Below are positions 1 to 4,514 of a DNA stretch of 5,047 nucleotides, piece by piece. Location of the stretch: the NCBI GenBank assembly GCA_958447915.1, contig CAUDCB010000151.1, forward strand, positions 1 to 5,047, written 5' to 3'. Under the pieces are notes generated by a model that had not been told where the DNA came from, did no database searches, and saw only the letters and a list, made by a program, of their open reading frames with translations. Every line of letters starts with the position of its first letter. Within the stretch, counting starts at the first letter, position 1. The position numbers were made by a program, and so were the translations under genes. Origin of the DNA: an uncultured Collinsella sp. (GTDB taxonomy: Bacteria; Actinomycetota; Coriobacteriia; Coriobacteriales; Coriobacteriaceae).

Positions 1-828
1 GAACAGAGTACCGATGTTATTGATCTCGATCTTGCCTTTAAGCTGCGGAACCTGTTCCTCAATCAGCGCCGTAACTGCCTCCGCATCCTCGCGGCACGCC
101 GAGTGCGACATGATGCACTTACCCGAATATTCCGCACCGTCCTGCACGTGTGCCATCATGGTCTTAGCCATCTCGGAAATCGCGCGCTTCTTAGTGCGAA
201 TCTTCTCACGTGGCGACAGCCCACCTTCGCAATCGACCGTCATAAGTGGGCAAATCTTAAGCGCCGTGCCGATGATCGCGCTTGCGGCCGAAATGCGACC
301 GCCTCGTAGGTAGCTCGACAGATCGGTCGAGAAGAACCAGTGGTGAAGGTTGAGTTTATGCTCCTCAATCCAAGCGGCCGTCTCGTCGAGCGAAGCGCCG
401 CCATCGCGAACGTCGGCGGCACATTCCGCCAGCAGGCCAAAGCCCGAAGACGCCGCCAACGAATCGATGACGCGCACCTTGCCGCCCTGAGGATAGCGAT
501 CCGCGAGCATCTGTGCCGCAACGCAGGCCGATCCATACGTGCCCGAAATACCCGACGACAACGTCAGGTGCAGCACGTCTTTACCCTCGGCAACAAACGG
601 CTCCCAAAACTCCTCGTACTCACCCACGCTCACCTGAGACGTCTTGGGCATGGCGCCCGCGGCAATCTGGGCAAAAAACTCGTCCGGCGTAATCGACTGA
701 TACAGATCGTCCATATAGACAACATCGTCGATCTCGTAATGAAAACACACGACAGGGATATTGCGCGACGCAAAGAACTCACGGGTTCGATCGGCGGCGG
801 ATTCACAGGTCAGGACAAAATCACTCAT
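1..828 (-). CDS. DegV family fatty-acid-binding protein (C-terminus cut by window edge)
   Basis: The minus strand from the ATG at 828-826 is open to base 1 and gives 276 residues without a stop. Family knowledge: DegV/FakB proteins bind a long-chain fatty acid in the cytoplasm and present it to the kinase FakA, which makes acyl-phosphate for phospholipid synthesis. Visible DegV hallmarks are the N-terminal ESAAD stretch (residues 9-13, usually DSAAD), KTSQVSVGEY (62-71), SSGISGTY (81-88) and the SSYLRGGRIS motif (171-180) of the lipid-binding region. The usual length is about 280-290 residues, so only the last 10-15 are missing; the final visible residues, NNIGTLF, lead into the usual C-terminal IGxHxGPG motif. 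The start is supported by AAGGAG at 840-835, six bases upstream of the ATG. The gene is divergent from fbp. The family call is firm; a FakB role with a specific fatty acid is inferred, and no fakA lies in the window. Confidence 0.93.
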   Translation of the reverse strand, partial: MSDFVLTCESAADRTREFFASRNIPVVCFHYEIDDVVYMDDLYQSITPDEFFAQIAAGAMPKTSQVSVGEYEEFWEPFVAEGKDVLHLTLSSGISGTYGSACVAAQMLADRYPQGGKVRVIDSLAASSGFGLLAECAADVRDGGASLDETAAWIEEHKLNLHHWFFSTDLSSYLRGGRISAASAIIGTALKICPLMTVDCEGGLSPREKIRTKKRAISEMAKTMMAHVQDGAEYSGKCIMSHSACREDAEAVTALIEEQVPQLKGKIEINNIGTLF

Positions 829-845
829 ATGAGGCTCCTTAAGTA

Positions 846-871
846 TTGCTGTGCAAATTATCGCACAGCAA
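846..871. promoter_or_regulatory. 9-bp perfect inverted repeat overlapping the degV promoter (candidate operator)
   Basis: TTGCTGTGC (846-854) and GCACAGCAA (863-871) are perfect reverse complements separated by eight AT-rich bases. The spacer holds the candidate degV -10 on the minus strand, so a protein bound here would sit over the -10 and the expected start point, a typical repressor position. There is no T-run on either side, so it does not look like a terminator. The TGTG/CACA half-sites resemble CRP-type or Rex-type sites, but their spacing (TGTG-N10-CACA) fits neither well, so no regulator is assigned. Confidence 0.5.
857..865 (-). promoter_or_regulatory. Candidate extended -10 promoter of degV
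   Basis: Read on the minus strand, bases 865-857 give TGCGATAAT, matching the extended -10 pattern TGnTATAAT at all but one position. No good -35 lies at 17 bases; TTGTAT at 888-883 is 20 bases away. An extended -10 can act with a weak -35. Transcription would start near 850, leaving a short leader of about 20 bases before the ATG at 828 and including AAGGAG at 840-835. This is a prediction from pattern only. Confidence 0.4.
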
Positions 872-882
872 GCCTAAATACG

Positions 883-922
883 ATACAAATGTCCACTATT
901 TACCAATGCGAACCATTTGTAT
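883..922. repeat. 9-bp inverted repeat ATACAAATG / CATTTGTAT
   Basis: ATACAAATG (883-891) and CATTTGTAT (914-922) are perfect reverse complements separated by 22 bases. Each arm contains TTGTAT reading outward, so each could act as a weak -35 for divergent transcription: leftward toward degV (888-883) and rightward (917-922). The centre-to-centre spacing of about 31 bases (three helical turns) would put two bound protein units on the same DNA face. Function is unknown. Confidence 0.35.
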
Positions 923-1092
923 TGATTATCTTTATCATGAACATCCCCATCCCCGCCATGGGCCAACATGGGCAAAATCACCCGCTTTGCCTCCACTCAA
1001 CCGCCATATCTACCTCAACTAAATCGATTTACCAAACCGTTCAGCCGACAATTCAGCCGCCGGCGCAAAATCGAAACAAAGCCGGCGCATAC

Positions 1093-1128
1093 TGGTAAAC
1101 GCTTGACACTGTTTTATCAGTTTTACCA
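1093..1128 (+). promoter_or_regulatory. Candidate fbp promoter element with LacI/cre-like operator
   Basis: TTGACA at 1103-1108 is a perfect -35 consensus on the fbp strand, 40 bases before the ATG, but no good -10 lies 16-18 bases downstream; CATATC at 1131-1136 is too far. The same hexamer is the right end of TGGTAAACGCTTGACA (1093-1108). That sequence has the TG..AA.CG.TT..CA symmetry and central CG of LacI/CcpA-family operators, with one extra base on each side compared with the classical 14-bp cre. Its left half TGGTAAA also pairs with TTTACCA at 1122-1128 as a 7-bp inverted repeat. Carbon-source control of a gluconeogenic gene would make sense but is inferred. Confidence 0.35.
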
Positions 1129-1148
1129 ACCATATCGGAAGGTGTTTC

Positions 1149-3065
1149 ATGGTCGCATTCGATCGCAATCCGCAAGACTTCAAGTATCTGCGCCTGCTGT
1201 CGAGACAGTTTCCCACCGAGCAATCCGCGTTTACCGAGATCATCAATCTCTCGGCCATCCTCAACCTGCCCAAGGGCACCGAGCACTTTATGAGCGACCT
1301 GCATGGCGAATACGAAGCCTTCATGCACATCCTCAACAACTGCTCGGGCGTCGTACGCGAGCATGTCGACGAGATCTTTGGCGACACGCTCACCTTTTAT
1401 GAAAAGGGCGAGCTGTGCACGCTCATCTACTACCCGCGCGAGAAGATCGAGCTGGTCCGCAGCCAGCACGAGGACTCACCTACCTGGTATAAAACCATGC
1501 TCGACCAGCTTATTGTGGTTGCCCGCTCGCTTTCGAGCCGCTATACCCGCTCCAAGGTGCGTAAGGCCATCCCGCGCGATTACGCCTACATCATCGACGA
1601 GCTGCTGCACACGCATCCGGACGAGAACAACTATCGCGTGCGCTATCACGAGCGCATCGTGGAGTCCATTCTGGAGACCGCCAGCGCCGACGACTTTATC
1701 GAGTCGCTTGCCTCGCTCATCAAGCGCCTGGCCGTCGACCACCTGCACCTGGTGGGCGACATCTTCGACCGCGGCGGCGGCGCGGCCAAGATTATGGACC
1801 GCCTGCTCACCTACCATTCGCTCGACATCCAGTGGGGCAATCACGACCTGCTGTGGATGGGCGCCGCTGCCGGCGAGCCCGCCTGCATCGCCACGGTGCT
1901 GCGCAACAACCTGCGCTACGACAACTACGAGATTCTCGAAAACGACTATGGCATCTCGCTGCGCGAGCTTGTCGCCTTCGCCGACGCCGCCTATATCGCC
2001 GGCGAGCCCATCAGCCCGCTGATCAAAGCCATCAACGTCCTGCTCTTTAAGCTCGAGGGCCAGATTATCCAGCGTCACCCGGAGTTCGACATGGCCGACC
2101 GCCTGCTGCTCGACAAGGTCGATCACGACGCCGGCACGGTCACCCTCGCCGACGGCAGCGTATGGCCGCTCACGACCAACGACTTCCCCACCGTCGATCC
2201 GACGGACCCCTACACGCTCACACCCGAGGAGCAGCACATCATCGACAAGCTCGTGTCCGAGTTTGTCACCGCCGATCACCTACATCGCCACATCGATTTC
2301 CTCTATACCCACGGCTCCATGTATAAGGTCGCCAACGGCAACCTGCTGTTCCATGGCTGCGTGCCGCTCAACGAGGATGGTACCTTTAGCAGCATGAACT
2401 GCCTGGGCACCTGGCACGCAGGCCGCGATTATCTCGATTTTTGCGACCGCATCGCCCGCCGCGCCTGGCGCGTGGGCGACCGCGACGCCCTCGACTGGAT
2501 GTGGTACCTGTGGATCGGCTTTAACTCACCCGCCAGCGGACGCCTGGTGCGTACCTTTGAGCGCGCCTATATCGCCGATAAGAGCACCTGGGTCGAGCCG
2601 ATGGACCCGTACTTTACGCTAACCAAGTCGCCCTCGGTCTGCGACGACATCATGCGCGAGTTCGGCGTTGCCCCCATGGCCTGTTCGCCGACCGGTCACA
2701 TCATCAATGGCCATACGCCCGTCAAGACTACCAAGGGCGAGCAGCCCATCCGCGCCAACGGCAAGCTGCTGGTCATCGATGGCGGTTTCTGCCGCGCCTA
2801 CCACCCCAAGACGGGCATCGCCGGCTACACGCTCATCTCGAGCTCGCGCGGATGCCGCCTCAAGTCGCACCAGGCCTTTACCACCGTTGCCGAGGCGCTC
2901 ACCCGCAATATCGATATCGAGAGCGAGACCAACCGCTTTGACGAGGCCGACCGCCGCCGCATGGTAAGCGACACCGATACGGGTGCCAAGATCCGCAGCC
3001 AGATCCAGGACCTACGCCAACTGCTCGATGCATATAGAAACGGTGCTATCGAGGAGCGCGCCTAG
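1149..3065 (+). CDS. fbp: Fructose-1,6-bisphosphatase, class III (Firmicutes type)
   Basis: The gene encodes 638 residues, close to the usual 640-670 for class III FBPase. The enzyme hydrolyses fructose 1,6-bisphosphate to fructose 6-phosphate plus phosphate (EC 3.1.3.11), the committed gluconeogenic step, in the cytoplasm; family members are typically Mn2+-dependent. The metallophosphoesterase signature is complete: SDLHGEY (residues 49-55, D50/H52), GDIFDRGG (203-210, D204/D207), GNHDLLW (230-236, N231/H232), FHGCVP (401-406), NGHTPVK (520-526, H522) and IDGGFCRAYH (543-552). N-terminal YLRLLSRQFPT is also typical. The ATG is preceded by GGAAGG (1137-1142), six bases away. The reading frame is intact. 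It is divergent from degV and followed 78 bases later by a gtrA gene on the same strand. Family enzymes can be allosterically controlled (AMP or PEP in Bacillus); this cannot be read here. Confidence 0.97.
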   Translation: MVAFDRNPQDFKYLRLLSRQFPTEQSAFTEIINLSAILNLPKGTEHFMSDLHGEYEAFMHILNNCSGVVREHVDEIFGDTLTFYEKGELCTLIYYPREKIELVRSQHEDSPTWYKTMLDQLIVVARSLSSRYTRSKVRKAIPRDYAYIIDELLHTHPDENNYRVRYHERIVESILETASADDFIESLASLIKRLAVDHLHLVGDIFDRGGGAAKIMDRLLTYHSLDIQWGNHDLLWMGAAAGEPACIATVLRNNLRYDNYEILENDYGISLRELVAFADAAYIAGEPISPLIKAINVLLFKLEGQIIQRHPEFDMADRLLLDKVDHDAGTVTLADGSVWPLTTNDFPTVDPTDPYTLTPEEQHIIDKLVSEFVTADHLHRHIDFLYTHGSMYKVANGNLLFHGCVPLNEDGTFSSMNCLGTWHAGRDYLDFCDRIARRAWRVGDRDALDWMWYLWIGFNSPASGRLVRTFERAYIADKSTWVEPMDPYFTLTKSPSVCDDIMREFGVAPMACSPTGHIINGHTPVKTTKGEQPIRANGKLLVIDGGFCRAYHPKTGIAGYTLISSSRGCRLKSHQAFTTVAEALTRNIDIESETNRFDEADRRRMVSDTDTGAKIRSQIQDLRQLLDAYRNGAIEERA

Positions 3066-3071
3066 CTCCAC

Positions 3072-3114
3072 CCGTGGGGATTGGCTAAACTTGCTGAGTT
3101 CATCATCCCCGCGG
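3072..3114 (+). other. Hairpin between fbp stop and gtrA start
   Basis: CCGTGGGGAT (3072-3081) and ATCCCCGCGG (3105-3114) can pair over 10 bp with a single G-U. The 23-base loop contains a smaller AACT/AGTT stem (3088-3100). It begins seven bases after the fbp stop. The sequence beyond is GC-rich with no T-run, so it is unlikely to be an intrinsic terminator. It may be an mRNA stability or processing element, or a partial attenuator between fbp and gtrA. It does not cover the gtrA ribosome binding site. Confidence 0.4.
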
Positions 3115-3131
3115 CGCCCCGGCGCAATCCT

Positions 3132-3143
3132 AAGGCAGGTACC
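3132..3143 (+). promoter_or_regulatory. Ribosome binding site that sets the first gtrA start
   Basis: AAGG at 3132-3135 lies eight bases before the ATG at 3144. The longer in-frame alternative starting with TTG at 3081 has its purine run directly touching the start codon, and its extra 21 residues include a proline/arginine-rich stretch not expected before the first GtrA membrane segment. The ATG is therefore preferred. Confidence 0.6.
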
Positions 3144-3539
3144 ATGCAAAAGCTCCTTGCGCAGATCATGAAGTTTGGCGTCGTCGGCGTCGTCGCCACG
3201 GTCATCGACTTTGGCATCATGAATCTGCTCCACTACGGTCTGGGCCTTAACATCCTGATCGCCAACACCAGCGGCTTTATCGTCTCGCTCATCTTTAACT
3301 ACGTCGCGAGCATGAAGTACGTGTTTGCACACAAGGAGGGCATGAGTCGCCGCCGCGAGTTCATTATCTTTGTCGTGCTGTCCGTGATCGGCTTGGCGCT
3401 CAACGACGGTATCGTGCTGGCGCTCAACGCCGGTCTGGGGCTCGAGGCCAATATCGCCAAGATTTGCGCCACCGCACTGGTCATGGTCTACAACTTTGTG
3501 ACCCGAAAGATCTTCCTGGAGGGCGAGGAGACCAAATAG
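3144..3539 (+). CDS. GtrA-family small membrane protein (first copy)
   Basis: The product has 131 residues and four predicted membrane segments (about 10-30, 34-54, 72-93 and 103-121), the standard GtrA architecture. Family members sit in the cytoplasmic membrane and are linked to cell-surface polysaccharide or teichoic-acid sugar modification. The phage GtrA prototype is thought to flip undecaprenyl-phosphate glucose. Typical motifs are KFGVVGVVATVIDF (10-23), NYVASMKYVF (52-61), the charged loop HKEGMSRRREF (63-73), LSVIGLALND (79-88) and a C-terminal YNFVTRKIFLEG. It is probably cotranscribed with fbp across a 78-base gap, because no clear promoter lies between them. It is a diverged paralogue of the gene at 3759. 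Alternative start: TTG at 3081 (152 residues), judged unlikely. The actual substrate cannot be told from the sequence. Confidence 0.9.
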   Translation: MQKLLAQIMKFGVVGVVATVIDFGIMNLLHYGLGLNILIANTSGFIVSLIFNYVASMKYVFAHKEGMSRRREFIIFVVLSVIGLALNDGIVLALNAGLGLEANIAKICATALVMVYNFVTRKIFLEGEETK

Positions 3540-3563
3540 CTCGGCCTCCTCGTTGCACTACGG

Positions 3564-3617
3564 GGCCCACGAACGACGTGCGTCGAGCGCTGCGTTGTTC
3601 GTGGGCCTTGTTCGTTT
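3564..3617 (+). terminator. Long-stem hairpin, probable terminator after first gtrA
   Basis: GGCCCACGAAC (3564-3574) and GTTCGTGGGCC (3597-3607) pair perfectly over 11 bp, and the stem can extend inward through bases 3575-3580 with G-U pairs. TTGTTCGTTT follows at 3608-3617, an interrupted T-run. It starts 25 bases after the gtrA stop. The broken T-run makes complete termination uncertain, so some read-through into the second gtrA is possible. Confidence 0.65.
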
Positions 3618-3620
3618 ACG

Positions 3621-3687
3621 GGCAAATTTGGCACGTTTGCGGATTGTCTCTTGCAAATTTGGCGAGTTCGTATAGTTCTTGGCAAAG
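3621..3687. repeat. Spaced GCAAATTTGGC boxes upstream of second gtrA
   Basis: GCAAATTTGGC occurs exactly at 3622-3632 and 3653-3663, 31 bases apart, and a half-copy GGCAAA recurs at 3681-3686, a further 28-29 bases on. Each full box holds the palindrome CAAATTTG. The spacing of nearly three helical turns puts the boxes on one face of the DNA, as expected for cooperative binding of a regulator. TATAGT at 3671-3676 is a possible -10 just after the second box, but no well-placed -35 is seen. Confidence 0.4.
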
Positions 3688-3699
3688 ACCTTACGTTTC

Positions 3700-3716
3700 C
3701 CATGCAAAAGCTCTAA
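3700..3716 (+). other. Copy of the first gtrA start region followed by an in-frame stop
   Basis: CCATGCAAAAGCTC at 3700-3713 is identical to 3142-3155, which spans the start codon of the first gtrA. Here ATG-CAA-AAG-CTC is followed at once by TAA (3714-3716), giving a four-codon MQKL reading frame. It is in frame with the GTG start at 3759, and no other stop lies between. No good ribosome binding site precedes it. It could be a remnant of the duplication that produced the gtrA pair, a leader minigene, or coincidence. Confidence 0.45.
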
Positions 3717-3758
3717 AGTATCCTCTGCTCGATTCGTCAACGCATTGGATGTGATTAC

Positions 3759-4166
3759 GTGCGCAAGGCACTGGCACAACCTCATACTAAGCAATTCCTC
3801 AAGTTCGCTGTCGTGGGCCTTATCTCCTTTGGCATCGACTGGGGCATGCTGATTGCGCTCGTCGAGCTGTTCCATCTCGACTTTTGGATGAGCACCACAG
3901 TCTCGTTTACCACCTCCGTCGTGGTTAACTACTGGCTCAGCATGAAGTACGTGTTCGACCATCGCGAGGGCATGAGCCGCAAGCGCGAGTTTACGATCTT
4001 CACCATCCTGTCGGTAATTGGTCTGGGTCTCAACGACCTGTACATGTTTGTGGGCGTCACGTTTTTGAGCATCGGCTACCAGGCCATGAAGGCAATCGCA
4101 ACGTTCTTGGTCACCTGGTACAACTACTTTAGCCGTCGCTTATTCCTCGAGGGCGCGCAGTCGTAG
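3759..4166 (+). CDS. GtrA-family small membrane protein (second copy)
   Basis: The product has 135 residues with four predicted membrane segments (about 13-37, 45-63, 77-98 and 108-125). It shares the key blocks of the first copy: KFAVVG, NYWLSMKYVFDHREGMSRKREF (broken here as NYWLSMKYVF plus DHREGMSRKREF, 57-78), LSVIGLGLND (84-93) and YNYFSRRLFLEG (121-132). The two proteins are clearly related but diverged, most in the first and fourth membrane segments. The role is as for other GtrA proteins: membrane handling of lipid-linked sugar for the envelope, substrate unknown. The GTG start has only a weak GGA (3747-3749) upstream; no in-frame ATG is available after the TAA at 3714. It follows the first gtrA by 219 bases containing a probable terminator, so it may have its own promoter. 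A strong terminator follows. Confidence 0.88.
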   Translation: MRKALAQPHTKQFLKFAVVGLISFGIDWGMLIALVELFHLDFWMSTTVSFTTSVVVNYWLSMKYVFDHREGMSRKREFTIFTILSVIGLGLNDLYMFVGVTFLSIGYQAMKAIATFLVTWYNYFSRRLFLEGAQS

Positions 4167-4191
4167 ACGGCCCAACATAATCTCGCTTCGC

Positions 4192-4230
4192 AGCCGGTTG
4201 GAATTCACGTTCCAACCGGCTTTTTGTTTA
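4192..4230 (+). terminator. Strong intrinsic terminator after second gtrA
   Basis: AGCCGGTTGGAA (4192-4203) and TTCCAACCGGCT (4210-4221) form a perfect 12-bp stem with a six-base loop (4204-4209). The T-run TTTTTGTTT follows at 4221-4229. It begins 26 bases after the gtrA stop and is the end of the rightward unit. Confidence 0.95.
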
Positions 4231-4273
4231 CAGAGTCTGCCGCGGAAGGCGTACGAGGCGGGCTACAGTGCAT

Positions 4274-4450
4274 GAATGGGACGCAGTTTCCCTATGAGCG
4301 CCGTTCCGGAAAGTGCATCTCAGATTGCGAGCCTCAGAATGGGACACAGCTTCCGCAACGCCGTCCTAGCGGAAACTGTGTCCCGGAATTCGCCTTCAGA
4401 GTGGGATGCAATTTCCGGTTGAGCCTCGATTGGGAAACGACGTCCCATTC
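4274..4450. repeat. Three tandem 62-63-base imperfect repeats, each an inverted repeat
   Basis: Three units start at 4274, 4337 and 4399 with GAATGGGACGCAGTTTCC, GAATGGGACACAGCTTCC and GAGTGGGATGCAATTTCC, a period of 63 then 62 bases. Each unit then carries the diverged reverse complement of its own start: 4308-4322, 4369-4384 and 4433-4450. Each can fold into a hairpin with arms of about 15-18 bases. The units differ in sequence while the arms co-vary only partly. A GCGGAA at 4242-4247 sits in register for the right arm of a decayed earlier unit. The pattern resembles REP/BIME-type or other palindromic intergenic repeats. No transposase and no spacers are present. Confidence 0.75.
4341..4384. 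repeat. Best-preserved hairpin of the tandem array (middle unit)
   Basis: GGGACACAGCTTCCGC (4341-4356) pairs with GCGGAAACTGTGTCCC (4369-4384) at 15 of 16 positions, with one C-A mismatch (4350/4375) and a 12-base loop. There is no T-run on either side, so it is not a standard terminator. The outer units fold less perfectly: the first has 12 Watson-Crick pairs, one G-U and two mismatches over 4277-4291/4308-4322. Confidence 0.8.
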
Positions 4451-4455
4451 GCATG

Positions 4456-4492
4456 AAAACGGGCGGCTCGGATGTTGGTCCGAACTGCCCGT
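4456..4492 (-). terminator. Intrinsic terminator of the DUF4430 gene
   Basis: Read on the minus strand, ACGGGC (4492-4487) pairs with GCCCGT (4464-4459), and the stem continues inward through TCCGA/TCGGA to a small loop around 4474-4477. That gives about 14 pairs with one mismatch (4467/4484) and two or three wobbles. TTTT follows (complement of AAAA at 4456-4459). It lies about 22 bases after the minus-strand stop at 4515-4517, exactly where a terminator is expected. Confidence 0.8.
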
Positions 4493-4514
4493 CTGGCGCG
4501 CTATGTCGAGGCCT

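Larger units (their letters stand above)
829..1148. other. Divergent degV-fbp intergenic control region
   Basis: This 320-base stretch separates two divergent genes and shows no convincing gene. Open frames crossing it on either strand are extensions of antisense frames over degV or fbp and lack recognisable protein features. Its left half is AT-rich relative to the flanking genes. It holds two perfect 9-bp inverted repeats (846-871 and 883-922), TTTACCAA three times (899-906, 1028-1035, 1122-1129), and two short direct repeats: TTCAGCCG at 1040 and 1052, and GCCGGCGCA at 1059 and 1081. The bases nearest fbp carry TTGACA and a ribosome binding site. The density of repeats suggests regulation of both genes. 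Confidence 0.7.
4167..4514. other. Convergent intergenic region without genes
   Basis: These 348 bases lie between the convergent second gtrA and the DUF4430 gene. They contain a rightward terminator (4192-4230), a three-unit tandem hairpin repeat (4274-4450) and a leftward terminator (4456-4492). The open frame that crosses the region on the plus strand is made of the repeats plus antisense of the DUF4430 gene and is not a credible gene. Confidence 0.8.

Noticed and set aside
846..871. Rho-independent terminator or Rex/CRP site
   Set aside because: There is no T-run on either strand, and the half-site spacing fits neither the Rex nor the CRP consensus; it is kept as an unassigned operator.
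340..1098. 252-residue plus-strand open frame opposite degV
   Set aside because: It is antisense to a clear DegV protein, is rich in Arg/His as expected of a GC-rich shadow frame, and has no recognisable domain or ribosome binding site.
1476..2279. 267-residue minus-strand open frame inside fbp
   Set aside because: It lies wholly antisense to conserved FBPase sequence including the metal-binding motifs, and its low-complexity Val/Gly/Asp composition is typical of reverse-frame shadows.
3081..3143. TTG start adding 21 residues to the first gtrA
   Set aside because: The purine run touches the TTG with no spacer, the extension is Pro/Arg-rich and overlaps the intergenic hairpin, and ATG 3144 has a properly spaced AAGG and gives the normal GtrA length.
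4274..4450. CRISPR array
   Set aside because: The units are contiguous 62-63-base imperfect copies with internal inverted repeats, not short identical repeats separated by unique spacers, and no cas gene is near.
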